This document shows, piece after piece, positions 5,816 through 5,844 of a stretch of DNA of 5,844 nucleotides. This DNA comes from Planctomycetota bacterium. GTDB lineage: Bacteria > Planctomycetota > Planctomycetia > Pirellulales > UBA1268. The notes beneath the pieces are model-generated. The model was not told the DNA's origin. It saw nothing but the letters and a program-made list of their open reading frames with translations, and made no database searches. The DNA lies in assembly GCA_003670825.1 (NCBI GenBank), contig QWQL01000103.1, forward strand, positions 1 through 5,844, written 5' to 3'. Within the stretch, counting starts at the first letter, position 1. Each line of letters opens with the position of its first letter. Both the position numbers and the translations under genes were made by a program.

Positions 5816-5844
5816 TCCCAAGACAATCCCAAGACGCGCCCAAG
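5816..5844. repeat. 11-base-period direct repeat at right edge
   Basis: TCCCAAGAC occurs at 5816-5824 and 5827-5835, and GCCCAAG begins at 5838 and runs to the window end. The repeat starts are exactly 11 bases apart, about one helical turn. The array starts 22 bases after the WXG100 stop and may continue outside the window. It could be a regulator-binding array, a simple tandem repeat, or part of a following gene. Confidence 0.5.

Overview
The window is about 5.8 kb of GC-rich bacterial DNA. The gene families and their sequence style point to a planctomycete, probably of the Pirellulales type. The clues are a YdjY-like secreted protein, a DUF3127 protein with an SSB-like tail, a coproheme decarboxylase (HemQ), a WXG100-like small protein and a large hypothetical of a kind I associate with planctomycetes. 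No sequence search was run, so the taxonomic call is inference.

Layout, left to right. Positions 1-1270 (minus strand) hold the first 423 codons of a large conserved hypothetical protein that runs off the left edge. A divergent intergenic region follows, then a plus-strand gene for an exported YdjY-domain protein (about 1426-2193). Four bases beyond its stop, convergent on it, lies a minus-strand transmembrane methyl-accepting chemotaxis protein (2198-3688) that appears to lack a HAMP domain. A roughly 300-base divergent intergenic region carries a good sigma70-type promoter and a perfect 15-base dyad ahead of the plus-strand DUF3127 gene (3995-4378). Convergent to that is the minus-strand hemQ (4435-5352), with all the key residues I can place. 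Divergent from hemQ is a 90-residue WXG100-like gene (5522-5794), and the window ends in a short 11-base-period repeat.

The genes alternate in strand and form no operon. They look like single-gene transcription units of ordinary chromosomal housekeeping and signalling functions: heme synthesis, chemosensing, a possible ssDNA- or SSB-partner-related OB-fold protein, and envelope or secretion-related proteins. I see no mobile elements, CRISPR arrays, RNA genes or defence islands. I do not see a convincing new multi-gene system. The items most worth a second look are the SSB-like acidic tip on the DUF3127 protein, the WxD variant of the WXG100 motif, the HAMP-less receptor and the phased repeat at the right edge.
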